In this document: one piece after another, positions 42,270-51,158 of the stretch
Layout of the letters: the number at the start of each line of letters is the position of its first letter
Position numbering within the stretch: the first letter of the stretch is position 1
Assembly (NCBI GenBank): GCA_963815655.1
Contig: CAWFHK010000001.1
Coordinates: forward strand, 2,418,001 to 2,482,000
Length of the DNA stretch: 64,000 nt
Direction of reading: 5' to 3'
Origin: JAWOLE01 sp963815655
Lineage (GTDB): Bacteria; Acidobacteriota; Thermoanaerobaculia; UBA5066; Gp7-AA6
Translations under genes and position numbers: made by a program
The notes under the pieces: generated by a model
The model's database searches: none
What the model was told of the DNA's origin: nothing
Seen by the model: only the letters and a program-made list of their open reading frames with translations

Positions 42270-44151
42270 GGATATAACCCCGGATGGTCCTCGCCGTGAT
42301 CCCCGGCTTGTTTATGGCGACGGTGACGGCGCGGTATTCCCCCGGCGGCTTCTGGGAGTCGGTGCGGAAGGCGAGGATGTACTGGGAGCGCAGCTCCTCC
42401 TCGATCCGTTTCGTGACCTCGCCGATCTTTGAGGCGCTGCCGATCGTGAAGACTTCGCCGCCGGACTCCTTCGCGATCTCGTGGATGATCTTGCGCGACT
42501 TGAAGTCCACGAATGGGATGTTGACGGCGATGAAGTAGATCGGGGCCCCGGCCGAGCGCGCGTAGCGCAGGAGGGTCTCGTACTCGACGTGCGAGCGGTT
42601 GTCGTCGCCGTCGGTGACGACGACGAGGGCCTTCCTTCCCTGCAGGGCGCGGAACTGGTAGAGGCCGAGGATGACGGCGTCATAGAGCGCCGTGGCCCCC
42701 TCCGCCTTCAGGTCCCGCGAGGCGCGCTCGAGCGAGGCGCTGTCGGACGTGAGCTCCTGGAGGAACCTGGGGCGGTCCCGGAACTCGAGCACGAAGCCCT
42801 GGTCCTTGGGCCGCATGAGGGCCTTGAAGAGCTCGGCGCAGGCCTCGCGCACGAACGGCATCCCCTTCTCCATCGAGCCCGAGCTGTCGATGACGAGGCC
42901 GATGTTCAAGGGGAGGTTCTCGGCGACCTCGAATCCCGTCATCGTCTGGGGCCGGCCGTCTTCCTGGATCGAGAAGTCCTCTTTCGACAGGCCCTTGACG
43001 AAATGGGACTCCTTGTCCAGGGCCGAGACGTGGAGCTGCACGACGTCCACGCGAACGCTCTCGACCGTCGTGGACGGCCCCTTGAGCATCCGGATGTCGT
43101 TGGCTTCCCGGCCGTCCTCGGAGACGGCGGTCGCGCGCAGCATGTTCCCGCGCGTGTAGTCGGTCATGGGGATCGTCGTCTGGTAGGGGGGCGCGAGCCA
43201 GGAGCCGATCTTCTTCTCGTCCAGGAAAAGCTCGACCTTTTTGGCGACGCCGCCGGCGATCGACTGCACGGCGACCTTGATGCGGACTTTTCCCGTGTAG
43301 GGGTCGGGCTCCGGCAGGACGCGCACCGCGATCCGCGCGTTGCCTTCGTTGATCGCCCACGCGTCTTCGTCGACGACCCGCCCCGAGTCGTCGTAGCCGA
43401 CGGCGCGGAGGGTCTGCTTGCGCGGGATGTTTCCCAGGTCGATCTCGACGGAGAAGGGAGGGCGCGTGCGCGTCAGGATGAGGCGGTCGTCCAGGTAGAA
43501 CTCGACTCTCTTGATCGGCGGCTCGACATCCGCCTCGAGGCGCAGGAGGCCGACCGGCGTCTCGCGCGCGGGAGGGAGGATCTTCAACTTCGGATTCTCG
43601 GGCGTCGCGGCGGGCTCGCGCGCGGAATCCGCGATCACGATCGCCTCGGCTTCGGGGAGAGTGCTCGCCTCGGCCGGCGCCATCTCGGGGCGGAAGGCGG
43701 CGCCGAGCTCCGGCACGGAGAGGTCCACCGATCCTTCGCCGATGTCCTTCCCGCCGGGGAGCGCGAAGACGAGCTTGACCTTGTAGGCGCCGGGCGGGAC
43801 CGCGCGCAGGAAGGAGAACGCGAACGCCTTTCCGGCGTCGATGTCCGAGCTGACCGGGTAGCGGAAGGCCTCGACCATCTCCTCGCCTCGCGAGAAGGTC
43901 CCGCGCACCTCGCCGGTGGCGAACCGGACGCCCCGGGCCGAGAGAGCCCTGGCGAGCTGCGCGGAGGCGAGCCGCAGCCGGACGACCGTCTTGCCGGAGG
44001 CCATGCCCAGGTATTCGGCCGTGACGTCCAGGGTGAACTTCCCGGCGACAGTGGACACCTCGGTGGTCTTCTTCTGGTCCTGGGCGGGGAGCTCCGCGCA
44101 GAGGAGGAGCGCGAGGAGGCCGAGACCGAGGGTTCTGGAGAGAGGTTTCAT
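42265..44151 (-). CDS. Secreted VWFA-domain protein of the acidobacterial VWFA class
   Basis: 628 residues: signal peptide (SRTLGLGLLALLLCAELPAQ), two Ig-like/beta-sandwich regions (about 20-380), then a conserved entry stretch (VDVVQLHVSALDKESHFVKG, DFSIQEDGRPQTMTGFEV) and a von Willebrand A domain with the MIDAS motif in GLVIDSSGSMEKG. This entry stretch plus VWA is the hallmark of a family expanded in Acidobacteria. The domain probably binds protein or surface ligands through Mg2+. Start ATG 44151; an earlier in-frame start lacks the signal peptide position. It is 79 bp downstream of dusB on the same strand. Confidence 0.85.
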   Translation of the reverse strand: MKPLSRTLGLGLLALLLCAELPAQDQKKTTEVSTVAGKFTLDVTAEYLGMASGKTVVRLRLASAQLARALSARGVRFATGEVRGTFSRGEEMVEAFRYPVSSDIDAGKAFAFSFLRAVPPGAYKVKLVFALPGGKDIGEGSVDLSVPELGAAFRPEMAPAEASTLPEAEAIVIADSAREPAATPENPKLKILPPARETPVGLLRLEADVEPPIKRVEFYLDDRLILTRTRPPFSVEIDLGNIPRKQTLRAVGYDDSGRVVDEDAWAINEGNARIAVRVLPEPDPYTGKVRIKVAVQSIAGGVAKKVELFLDEKKIGSWLAPPYQTTIPMTDYTRGNMLRATAVSEDGREANDIRMLKGPSTTVESVRVDVVQLHVSALDKESHFVKGLSKEDFSIQEDGRPQTMTGFEVAENLPLNIGLVIDSSGSMEKGMPFVREACAELFKALMRPKDQGFVLEFRDRPRFLQELTSDSASLERASRDLKAEGATALYDAVILGLYQFRALQGRKALVVVTDGDDNRSHVEYETLLRYARSAGAPIYFIAVNIPFVDFKSRKIIHEIAKESGGEVFTIGSASKIGEVTKRIEEELRSQYILAFRTDSQKPPGEYRAVTVAINKPGITARTIRGYIP

Positions 44152-44230
44152 GCTCTCCAAGCGAACCGGAGAAGGAGCCTCGAGCATTCCCGTTAACGGA
44201 GCAATCGGCGTGGCCGGGGAGAGGAAGGAG

Positions 44231-45223
44231 CTATGCCGTCGCGGCGACGGGCTCGGCGGTCGCCGCGAAGAAGTCCTCGACGGCGGCGCGGAAGTCGGCC
44301 GGAGTCGACAGCTCGGAGATGCGGACGCGCAGGGCGCGCCCGTTGGGAAGGCCGTGCGTGTACCAGCCGGTCATCGTGCGCAGCTTGTGGAGGGCCTCGC
44401 GGGGCTCGGAGGCGAGGCGCTCGATCCGCCCGAAATGGTCGAGCATCAGGTCCCGGCGCTCCGCGAGGGTCGCTTCGAGCGCCGGGCGGCCGGAAAGGAG
44501 ATCGGCGATCTGCCGGAAGATCCACGGGTTCTTCATGGTCGCGCGCCCGCACATCACCGCGTCGCAGCCGGTCTTCTCGAACATCGCGACGGCGTCGGCG
44601 GCCGTCTCGATGTCGCCGTTTCCCACGACCGGGATCGAGAGAGCGGCCTTCAGCTCCGCGATCCGGTCCCACTCGGCGCGGCCCGTGTACATCTGCCGCG
44701 CGGTCCGGCCGTGCATCGCCACCGCCGCCGCGCCTTCCCCTTCGCAGATCCGCCCGAGCTCCAGGAAGTTCTTGCGCGACTCGTCCAGCCCCAGCCGGAA
44801 CTTCACCGTCAGCGGGATCGAGAGACGGCTCTTGACCTTCCGGACGATCGCGCGCGCCAGCTCCGGGTCCCCCATCAGCGCCGCGCCCGCGCACCCCTTC
44901 AGGACCTTGTTGGCCGGGCAGCCCATGTTGATGTCGCAGACATCGGGAGCGAGCTCCTCGACGATGTCCGCGGCCGCCGCCATGCGATCCGGGTCGGAGC
45001 CGTAGATCTGGATCGAGATCGGGCGCTCCTCCTCGGAGAAGAACATCTTGCGCAGCTGCCGCGCGTTCCCCCGGCTGACGGCCTCCGAGGAGATGAACTC
45101 CATCGTCACGAGCCCCACGCCGCCGATCCGGCGGAGCATCAGGCGGTAGGCGTGGTCCGTGATTCCCGCCATCGGGGCGAGGATGAGCGGGGGTTGGATC
45201 GGGACGGATCCCAGCTTGAGCAT
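44231..45223 (-). CDS. dusB: tRNA-dihydrouridine synthase B
   Basis: 330 residues of the FMN-dependent Dus family. LILAPMAGITDHAYRLM opens the barrel, and VCDINMGCPANKVLKGCAGA holds the catalytic Cys (second Cys of the stretch). KFRLGLDES and AVAMHGRTARQMYTGRAEWD, then VVGNGDIETAADA, bind FMN and substrate. It reduces uridine to dihydrouridine in the D-loop of tRNAs with NADPH. The NKVLKGCAGAALM pattern fits DusB. Start ATG 45223. It is a single housekeeping gene, possibly cotranscribed with the VWFA gene downstream. Confidence 0.93.
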   Translation of the reverse strand: MLKLGSVPIQPPLILAPMAGITDHAYRLMLRRIGGVGLVTMEFISSEAVSRGNARQLRKMFFSEEERPISIQIYGSDPDRMAAAADIVEELAPDVCDINMGCPANKVLKGCAGAALMGDPELARAIVRKVKSRLSIPLTVKFRLGLDESRKNFLELGRICEGEGAAAVAMHGRTARQMYTGRAEWDRIAELKAALSIPVVGNGDIETAADAVAMFEKTGCDAVMCGRATMKNPWIFRQIADLLSGRPALEATLAERRDLMLDHFGRIERLASEPREALHKLRTMTGWYTHGLPNGRALRVRISELSTPADFRAAVEDFFAATAEPVAATA

Positions 45224-45318
45224 CGAACTTGCAATTCTAACGTCCCGGGGGTATCCCGTTGAAGCTGGCAGGGGTCACGGGTAGGATGCGCACGGGCAAC
45301 GCCCCGAGAGAGGTTGTC

Positions 45319-46395
45319 ATGTCATCGACCGACACCACGGTTCGCGATGCCGCCCCGTCCCCGGCCGAAGGGCCGTGGATCCGAAGCCGGAGTTTCGACC
45401 TGCTCTTCCTGACCGCCTCCGGGGTCCTGGTCTTTCTCCCCTATCTCTCCTACGGCCTGCTGCAGCGGCTGGGCGCTTCGACGGGCACGGCGAGCCTGAT
45501 CGTCGGCCTCTCCGTGACTCTTCTCGTCGGCGGCCCGCACATGTACTCGACCTACCTGCGGACCGCGCTCGAGCCGCGCTTCCGGGCGCGGTACGGATGG
45601 CTCGTCTACGCGCCGCTCGTCATCATTCCGGCGCTCGTCGTGATCGGCTCCTTCTACGCGTTCATCCTGCTCCTGACGGGCTTCTTCTTCTGGGCCTCGG
45701 TCCACGTCACGCACCAGGCACAGTTCATCTCCGAGTCCTACCGCCGCAAGGCGGGCTCGCGGGTCACGACGCTCGACCGCCTCCTCGACGGGGCCGTGAT
45801 CCTCGGCGCGCTCTACACCGTGGCGATGTACAAGTTCGTGACGGACCGATTCACGATGGGATCGAGCACGCTCCTCTTCCCGAAGTTCTTGAAGCACCTC
45901 TGGGTCGCGCAGGCGTTCACGGCCGGGTTCGCGGTCCTCTTCCTCTACTACGTCATCCGCACGGCGCGCGAGATCCGGCGCGGAGAGGCGACGTGGCCGC
46001 GCCTCCTCTTCATGGCGGCGACCGTCGCCCTCGCGTTCGTCATTCCCCTCTTCGACAATCTCGACGTTGCCTTCCAGGGCTTCAACACGTGGCATTCGCT
46101 CCAGTACCTGGCCCTGACGTGGTTCATCCTGACGCGCCAGGCCGACCGCGGCGAGATCGGCAGCGGCTTCGTGCGCGGCCTGTCGGGGACCTCCCATACC
46201 CGGGCGTTCTACGCCGCCATGGTCGGCGCCACCGTCGTCTCCGGCGGCGTGTACCTCCTGCTCTGGAGAGGCCTCGGCCTCCCCCAGGACCGCGCCTACT
46301 ACGTGGTCGTCCTCTCGTTCCTCCTCTGCCACTACTTCTACGACCACTTCCTGTTCCGGGACTTCGCGCCCCTGGCCGATCGAGCGATCGGGTGA
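45319..46395 (+). CDS. Polytopic membrane protein of unknown function
   Basis: 358 residues from ATG 45319, with about 9-10 membrane helices. Striking polar motifs lie inside or at the ends of helices: GGPHMYSTYLRTALEPRFRA, FWASVHVTHQAQFISESYRR, FNTWHSLQYLALTWFI and CHYFYDHFLFRDF. The several conserved-looking His residues in membrane context could bind a metal or heme, but this is speculation. An earlier start at 45259 is possible and adds 20 residues. I do not recognise the family. The stop codon lies inside an 8-nt array unit (GGGTGATC). Confidence 0.75.
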   Translation: MSSTDTTVRDAAPSPAEGPWIRSRSFDLLFLTASGVLVFLPYLSYGLLQRLGASTGTASLIVGLSVTLLVGGPHMYSTYLRTALEPRFRARYGWLVYAPLVIIPALVVIGSFYAFILLLTGFFFWASVHVTHQAQFISESYRRKAGSRVTTLDRLLDGAVILGALYTVAMYKFVTDRFTMGSSTLLFPKFLKHLWVAQAFTAGFAVLFLYYVIRTAREIRRGEATWPRLLFMAATVALAFVIPLFDNLDVAFQGFNTWHSLQYLALTWFILTRQADRGEIGSGFVRGLSGTSHTRAFYAAMVGATVVSGGVYLLLWRGLGLPQDRAYYVVVLSFLLCHYFYDHFLFRDFAPLADRAIG

Positions 46396-46456
46396 TCGTG
46401 CCATCGGATGATCGATCCGGGCGATCACCCGATCACCCGATCGCAGATCACCCGAT
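46386..46456. repeat. Inverted array with 8-nt period, GATCGGGT/GATCACCC
   Basis: The left arm (GATCGGGTGATCGTG and variants) overlaps the stop codon of the membrane protein gene. The right arm has GATCACCC units. Same family as 28.9 kb. The element separates convergent genes. Confidence 0.8.
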
Positions 46457-46459
46457 TCC

Positions 46460-47080
46460 CTACCTGGCCAGCTCCGAATAGGACCGGACCGGCTTGTAGC
46501 CTTTCGGTTTCTCGAAGAGCTTCCCGTCGGCACCGATGCGCACGTCGAGGAGCTGCGTGTCGGACACGGATTGGAAGAGGTTCGAAGCGTCTTTCCGCTC
46601 GTGCTCGACGCGGACGGGGAGGCGTTCCAGGTCCCGGGCGGCCGACACCGTCACGCGGTCTCCCGAGAGAACAGTCATCTGGTAGCGGTCGCAGGGATGG
46701 ATGCCGTGCACGCCGTCGCCGATCTGCTTGATCTGTCCGTTGAACCGATGCGCGTAGGCCGCGGGGTCGAAGCGGGGCTCGAGCGGGTAGCCGGGCACGA
46801 GCTCCTCGCCCTGCGGCCAGGGCTCTTCCAGGAGCCGGCGCGTGGAAGGGCGATACTGCCAGATCTTGCCGAGGTCCGGCCTCAGGATCTTGACCAGCGT
46901 CGAGCCGTCGAACGGGCCCTCGACGCGGCCCTTCTCTCCGGCGACGGCGATCTGGTACCGCTCGCCCGACGAGAAGACGAGGAGGGCCCGGTAGCCGTCC
47001 CTCGAGACGGTCTTGATCCCGCCGCACGCGAAGGCCAACGACGCGGCGGCGAGAAACGCGAGACGGCCGGCGGCTCTCAT
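46460..47080 (-). CDS. Lipoprotein, DUF4292/LolB-like
   Basis: 206 residues with a lipobox signal (GRLAFLAAASLAFACGG, Cys near residue 19), so it is membrane-anchored. The body has antiparallel beta patterns (YRALLVFSSGERYQIAVAGE, GRVEGPFDGSTLVKILRPDL, DRYQMTVLSGDRVTVSAARD) resembling LolB/DUF4292-type lipoproteins, which handle lipids in the periplasm. That resemblance is only moderate. The ATG 47080 overlaps the hydrolase stop by 4 bp (ATGA), indicating coupled translation with the alpha/beta hydrolase. Confidence 0.65.
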   Translation of the reverse strand: MRAAGRLAFLAAASLAFACGGIKTVSRDGYRALLVFSSGERYQIAVAGEKGRVEGPFDGSTLVKILRPDLGKIWQYRPSTRRLLEEPWPQGEELVPGYPLEPRFDPAAYAHRFNGQIKQIGDGVHGIHPCDRYQMTVLSGDRVTVSAARDLERLPVRVEHERKDASNLFQSVSDTQLLDVRIGADGKLFEKPKGYKPVRSYSELAR

Positions 47081-47922
47081 GGCTTGTCCAGTGTCCGGCG
47101 GAAGTGCTCGCGCGTCGCCCGGATCGCTTCTTCGAGCGCCGGAGTCGGCTCGCGAGGCGGATGCGCGGCGCCGAAGGTGTGGCCGGTCGAGCCGATCTCG
47201 CGCAGCGTTCCGAAGGCGCCGGCGGCCGCGGCCAGCCGGCGGCCGGAAGCGGCCGGGACGGCCTCGTCCTCGGCGGCCACGACGCAGAGGAGCGGAACGC
47301 CGATCCGCCCGGCGTTTCCGACCGGGTCGAGCCGGTCCCGGTTCGTCTCGGCGTCTTCCAGGAGCGCCGCCCTCATGTGAAAGACCTGGCCCGTCCGCGT
47401 GTTCGCGACCTCCCACGAGCCGGACTCGCGCCAGCGCCGGCGCGTCTCCCCGTCCCACCAGAGGACGGAGGAGACCGGGTTCCAGAGCGCCACCGACCGC
47501 ACCGGGAACTCCCGGGACGCGGCCACCGCGAGCGCCGACACGCTGCCGCGGCTGTGCGCCAGGAGAGCGACCCGCGCGGGCCCTGCGTTCCCGAACCCGG
47601 GCAGCTTCCCGGCGGTCAGGCGCGAGAGAACTTCTTCGAGGTCCCGGACCTCGCGGCTGTACGTGCCGGTCTCGAAGAGCTCCCCCTCGGTCATCGAATC
47701 CGTGCTCGTGCCGAAGCCGGAGTGCGAGAAGTTGAACCGCACGACGCCGTAGCCGTCGTCGCAGAGGCGATCCGCCGTCTCCGGCCAGAATCCCCACTCC
47801 TTGAAGCCCTTGAATCCGTGAATGCAGACGACGGCCGACTCTCCGGATCGGCCTGGCGAGAGGACGTCGCCTCGAATCGGGATCCCTTCGATGTTCTCGA
47901 AGGAGAAAGGCTCTTGTTTCAC
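47077..47922 (-). CDS. Alpha/beta-hydrolase
   Basis: 281 residues of the alpha/beta-hydrolase fold. ESAVVCIHGFKGFKEWGFWP gives the oxyanion region, the nucleophile elbow is LLAHSRGSVSALA (Ser), a late Asp lies in VVAAEDEAVPAASGRR, and the His in IGSTGHTFGAAHPP. Related proteins are annotated as esterases or peptidases acting on small esters. GTG 47922 (KQEPFSFENIEG) is preferred; an upstream in-frame start at 47997 would overlap the divergent methyltransferase start and a repeat array. No signal peptide. Confidence 0.8.
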   Translation of the reverse strand: MKQEPFSFENIEGIPIRGDVLSPGRSGESAVVCIHGFKGFKEWGFWPETADRLCDDGYGVVRFNFSHSGFGTSTDSMTEGELFETGTYSREVRDLEEVLSRLTAGKLPGFGNAGPARVALLAHSRGSVSALAVAASREFPVRSVALWNPVSSVLWWDGETRRRWRESGSWEVANTRTGQVFHMRAALLEDAETNRDRLDPVGNAGRIGVPLLCVVAAEDEAVPAASGRRLAAAAGAFGTLREIGSTGHTFGAAHPPREPTPALEEAIRATREHFRRTLDKP

Positions 47923-47950
47923 GGATGGAACTCTAACGCGAAGGACTTCG

Positions 47951-47977
47951 CCTCCCGCGTCCCGCCTCCCGTCTTCC
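47951..47977. repeat. Heptamer array, GCCTCCC family (short)
   Basis: About three imperfect units (CCTCCCG, CGTCCCG, CCTCCCG) between the divergent hydrolase and methyltransferase genes. Same heptamer as 19.0, 23.6 and 32.1 kb. Confidence 0.65.
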
Positions 47978-47995
47978 TGCCATAATCCCGGCCGC

Positions 47996-48721
47996 ATGAC
48001 GTGGTGGGAGTCGTGGTTCGGCGAGGAGTACCTCGAGCTCTACCCGCACCGCGACCTCGCCTCGGCCCGCCGCGAGGTCGCGTTCGCCCTCGCGCGTCTC
48101 GATCCGGACCCGATGCCGCTGCTGGATCTCTGCTGCGGTTCGGGCCGGCATTCCCTGCGCTTCGCCGAGAAGGGGTTTCCGCCCGTCGGCCTCGACTACT
48201 CCATGCCCTCCCTGGAGCTCGCCCGCGAGCGCGGCCGGGACCTGCGCCTCGTGCGCGGCGACATGCGGTCGCTCCCCTTCGCCGGGGGCGCGTTCCGCTC
48301 CGTCGTGAACTTCTTCACGAGCTTCGGATACTTTCTCGGCGAGACCGACAACCTGGCGGTCGTCGCGGAGATAGAACGGGTGCTCGCGCCGGGAGGCCGC
48401 TTCCTGTGCGACACGTTCGGCCGCGACTACGTGATCGCGCGCCTCGTCGAGGAGGAGAACCGCTCGACCGGCGAGCGGGACTACCGCATCCGCCGGCGGT
48501 GGAACCGCCAGACGTGCCGCGTCGAAAAGGAGATCGAGGTGCGCCGGGGCGGCTCGACGGCGAGCTTCCGCGAGAGCGTTCGGGCCTACACGGCCGAAGA
48601 GCTGGCGGCGATGTTCCGCGAGGCCGGCCTCGCCGTGGAGGCGGCCTGGGGAGACTTCGAGGGGAGGCCGGCGGGAAGCGACTCCCCCCGCCTCATCGTT
48701 CTGGCGAGAAAGCCATGTTGA
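47996..48721 (+). CDS. SAM-dependent class I methyltransferase
   Basis: 241 residues. The SAM-binding motif I is PLLDLCCGSGRHSLRFAEKG, motif II PVGLDYSMPSLELARERG, and the later ALPFAGGAF-type stretch reads SLPFAGGAFRSVVNFFTSFG. Fold and length are normal. The substrate is unknown. It starts with ATG 47996 and overlaps bshC by 7 nt (ATGTTGA), so it is part of the bacillithiol gene group, where it may act on a thiol-related or unrelated small molecule. Confidence 0.83.
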   Translation: MTWWESWFGEEYLELYPHRDLASARREVAFALARLDPDPMPLLDLCCGSGRHSLRFAEKGFPPVGLDYSMPSLELARERGRDLRLVRGDMRSLPFAGGAFRSVVNFFTSFGYFLGETDNLAVVAEIERVLAPGGRFLCDTFGRDYVIARLVEEENRSTGERDYRIRRRWNRQTCRVEKEIEVRRGGSTASFRESVRAYTAEELAAMFREAGLAVEAAWGDFEGRPAGSDSPRLIVLARKPC

Positions 48722-50289
48722 CAGGAACGATCCCGTTCGACCGCTACCCCGGCCTCGCCCCGCTCTTCCACGACTTTCTGCGGGGCCTCCCCGATTTCTT
48801 CCCGGACCCTCCGACGATCGAGGCCGCCGCCGCGCGCGGCCGGAGTCTCCTCGGAGCGCCGCCCCGGATCCCCGCGGAGGCCTTTCGAACCCGCGTCCCG
48901 GAAGCGGAGGCGATGGCGCGGGATCTCGCGGCCGGACGCGCCGTCGCCGTCGTGACCGGGCACCAGGTCGGCCTCTTCACCGGCCCGCTCTTCACGATCA
49001 CGAAGGCCTTCGACACGATCCGCGCGGCGAAGCAGCTTCGCGAGGCGGGAGTCGCCGCGGTCCCGGTCTTCTGGGCGCTCACGGACGACCACGACCTCGA
49101 GGAGATCGCGCGCACCGCGCGGCCCGGAAAGGAGGGGCCGGAAGTGATCGTCCTCGAGGGCGCGGACCGCTCCAACCGCAAGCCGGTCGGAGGTCTCCCG
49201 CTTCCGGAGAACGTGACCGGTGTCCTCGAGTCCTTCCGCGCCGACGCCCGCGGCCCCGAGGCGGAGGAGATCCTGCAGGCGTTCGCCCGCCGCTACGCTC
49301 CCGGGGTTCCCTACGGCGAGGCCTTCATCGAGACCCTCTTCGACCTGGTCGGGGGCGAGCCGCTCCTCGTTCTCGATCCCGGCTCGGAACCGCTGCGCCG
49401 GGCGGCCGCCGAGTTCTTCCTCGCCGCCGCGCGGAAGGAGAAGGAGGTCCGCGAGACGCTCGCCAGCGCGACGGCGAAGCTGGTGCGAGCCGGCAAGCCC
49501 GTTCCCGTCCCGTTCCGGCCCGAAGTGTTCCCTTTCTTCGCGGTCACCGGAGAAGAGAGGCGACGCGTCGAGGACCTCGCCGCCTCGGTCGAGGCCGTCG
49601 AGAAGGGCTCCTCCTGGGTTTCGACGGACGTCCTGACCCGGCCCGTCTTCAAGTCCTTCCTGATGCCGGCCGCGGCCACCGTCCTCGGCGCCGCCGAGAT
49701 CGCCTACCACGCGCAGGCGCTCGCGCTCTTTCCCCTCTTCGATCTTGCCCCTCCGGTCCTCCTGCCGCGCTCGCACCTGGTCCTCGTCGGCCCGCCGGAG
49801 CGACGGGCCGCCGAAGCGCTCGGCATCGAGGCGGAGCGGCTCCTCGAGCCGCCGAGCCCCGCCGCCGCGCCGGCGACGCCCGAGGTGGAGACCCTCTCGC
49901 GAATCACGGGGAACCTCCAGAGGGAGCTGGACTCCCTCGAGCCGCGCCTGCGCGAGACCGATCCGACCCTCGTCGGCGCGCTCGAAACCGCGGGCCGGAA
50001 GATCGCGTATCAAGTCGAGCAGCTCGTCGAGCGGATCCGGAGGTCGGCCGAAAGAAAGGACGAGACCGCGATGAAGAGGAGGCGGCGGCTCGAGACGATG
50101 CTCCTGCCCGGGGGGACGCCCGCCGAGAGGCTGTATCCGCCGCTCGTGCCGATGCTCTCCTACGGCCGGGACGCGCTCGACGCGATCCGAGAAGCCGCTC
50201 AGGGGGGGGGTTCCGCGACGCGGGGCGCGGCGATCGTCAACCTGGGCGCGGACCGTCCGCCGGAAACGGAGGGCGCCGATGCCGGTTGA
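48715..50289 (+). CDS. bshC: Bacillithiol synthase (cysteine-adding enzyme)
   Basis: 524 residues. The BshC hallmark TGHQVGLFTGPLFTITKAFD lies near residue 80; VPVFWALTDDHDLEEIA, HQAQALALFPLFDLAPPVLL-type (here YHAQALALFPLFDL) and the long C-terminal coiled coil (RELDSLEPRLRETDPTL...) are also seen. BshC joins cysteine to GlcN-malate, the last step of bacillithiol synthesis. Its two partner genes follow directly: the next ORF overlaps by 11 bp, and bshA is 0.9 kb downstream. ATG 48715. Confidence 0.92.
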   Translation: MLTGTIPFDRYPGLAPLFHDFLRGLPDFFPDPPTIEAAAARGRSLLGAPPRIPAEAFRTRVPEAEAMARDLAAGRAVAVVTGHQVGLFTGPLFTITKAFDTIRAAKQLREAGVAAVPVFWALTDDHDLEEIARTARPGKEGPEVIVLEGADRSNRKPVGGLPLPENVTGVLESFRADARGPEAEEILQAFARRYAPGVPYGEAFIETLFDLVGGEPLLVLDPGSEPLRRAAAEFFLAAARKEKEVRETLASATAKLVRAGKPVPVPFRPEVFPFFAVTGEERRRVEDLAASVEAVEKGSSWVSTDVLTRPVFKSFLMPAAATVLGAAEIAYHAQALALFPLFDLAPPVLLPRSHLVLVGPPERRAAEALGIEAERLLEPPSPAAAPATPEVETLSRITGNLQRELDSLEPRLRETDPTLVGALETAGRKIAYQVEQLVERIRRSAERKDETAMKRRRRLETMLLPGGTPAERLYPPLVPMLSYGRDALDAIREAAQGGGSATRGAAIVNLGADRPPETEGADAG

Positions 50290-51001
50290 CGTCCTCGCGA
50301 TCGGGGCGCACGCCGACGACGTCGAGCTGACCTGCGCCGGCACGCTCGTCACGCTCAAGGCGCGAGGACGCCGGTTCGGGATCGTGGACCTGACGCGCGG
50401 CGAGATGGGAACCCGCGGAGACGCCGCGACGCGCGCGCGCGAGGCTCGGCGCGCGGCCGAGATCCTCGGCGCGGAGTTCCGCGAGATCCTCGACTTCGGC
50501 GACGGCGGCCTCGCCAGGACCCGCGAGAACGAGCTCGCGCTGATCGACGTCATCCGGCGGGAAAAGCCGCGCCTCCTGCTGACCTCCTATCCCGACGACC
50601 GCCATCCCGACCACCGCCGGGCGGGAGAGATCGTGACGGACTCCGCATACTACGCGGGGCTCCGGCGCCTCGAGACGGCCCACCCGGCGCACCGTCCGCA
50701 GCAGACGATCTACTTCTCCACCGGCTACGTCCACGCGCCCACGTTCGTCGTGGACGTGACCGCCGCGATGGAGACGCGGATGGCCGCGATGCGCGCCTTC
50801 ACGAGCCAGTTCCACGATCCGGAATCGCGGGAGCCGCAAACGATCCTGTCGCAGAGGAGCTTCCTGACGGCGATCGAGGCCCGCGCCCGCTATTTCGGCT
50901 TCATGATCGGCGTCGAATTCGCCGAGGGCTTCGTCTCGAAGCGACCGCCGAGGATCGACGACCCGGTCAGCGTCTTCGAGGGTTTCGAGCCGGGCTTCTG
51001 A
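50279..51001 (+). CDS. bshB1: Bacillithiol biosynthesis deacetylase
   Basis: 240 residues of the LmbE/PIG-L zinc deacetylase family. AIGAHADDVELTCAGT carries the AHxDD zinc motif, and TSYPDDRHPDHRRAGEIV the third ligand. In the bacillithiol pathway BshB removes acetate from GlcNAc-malate. TRGEMGTRGDAATRAREARR is typical of the BshB1 group. ATG 50279 overlaps bshC by 11 bp. The adjacent GT gene (bshA) completes the three-step pathway. Confidence 0.92.
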   Translation: MPVDVLAIGAHADDVELTCAGTLVTLKARGRRFGIVDLTRGEMGTRGDAATRAREARRAAEILGAEFREILDFGDGGLARTRENELALIDVIRREKPRLLLTSYPDDRHPDHRRAGEIVTDSAYYAGLRRLETAHPAHRPQQTIYFSTGYVHAPTFVVDVTAAMETRMAAMRAFTSQFHDPESREPQTILSQRSFLTAIEARARYFGFMIGVEFAEGFVSKRPPRIDDPVSVFEGFEPGF

Positions 51002-51061
51002 GCGCCGAGCCGTCCAGAGTCATGGCAACACCGCCTCCTCCCCGGCCCGGCGCAGTTCCAG

Positions 51062-51127
51062 GTTTCAAGTTTCAGGTTTCAGGGGGCGTGGTTCGGCGCC
51101 TGAAACCTGGAACCTGGAACTTGAAAC
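51062..51127. repeat. Inverted heptamer array, GTTTCAA/GTTTCAG family
   Basis: Three units (GTTTCAA, GTTTCAG, GTTTCAG), spacer of 17 nt, then four inverse units (CTGAAAC, CTGGAAC x2, TTGAAAC). It lies between bshB1 and bshA and so interrupts the bsh cluster. Confidence 0.92.
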
Positions 51128-51158
51128 CGCCGATCCTTCACGCGGCGCGGAGCGGCGC

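Noticed and set aside
47077..47997. Start of the hydrolase at 47997
   Set aside because: It would overlap the divergent methyltransferase start and translate a repeat array; GTG 47922 fits the fold start.
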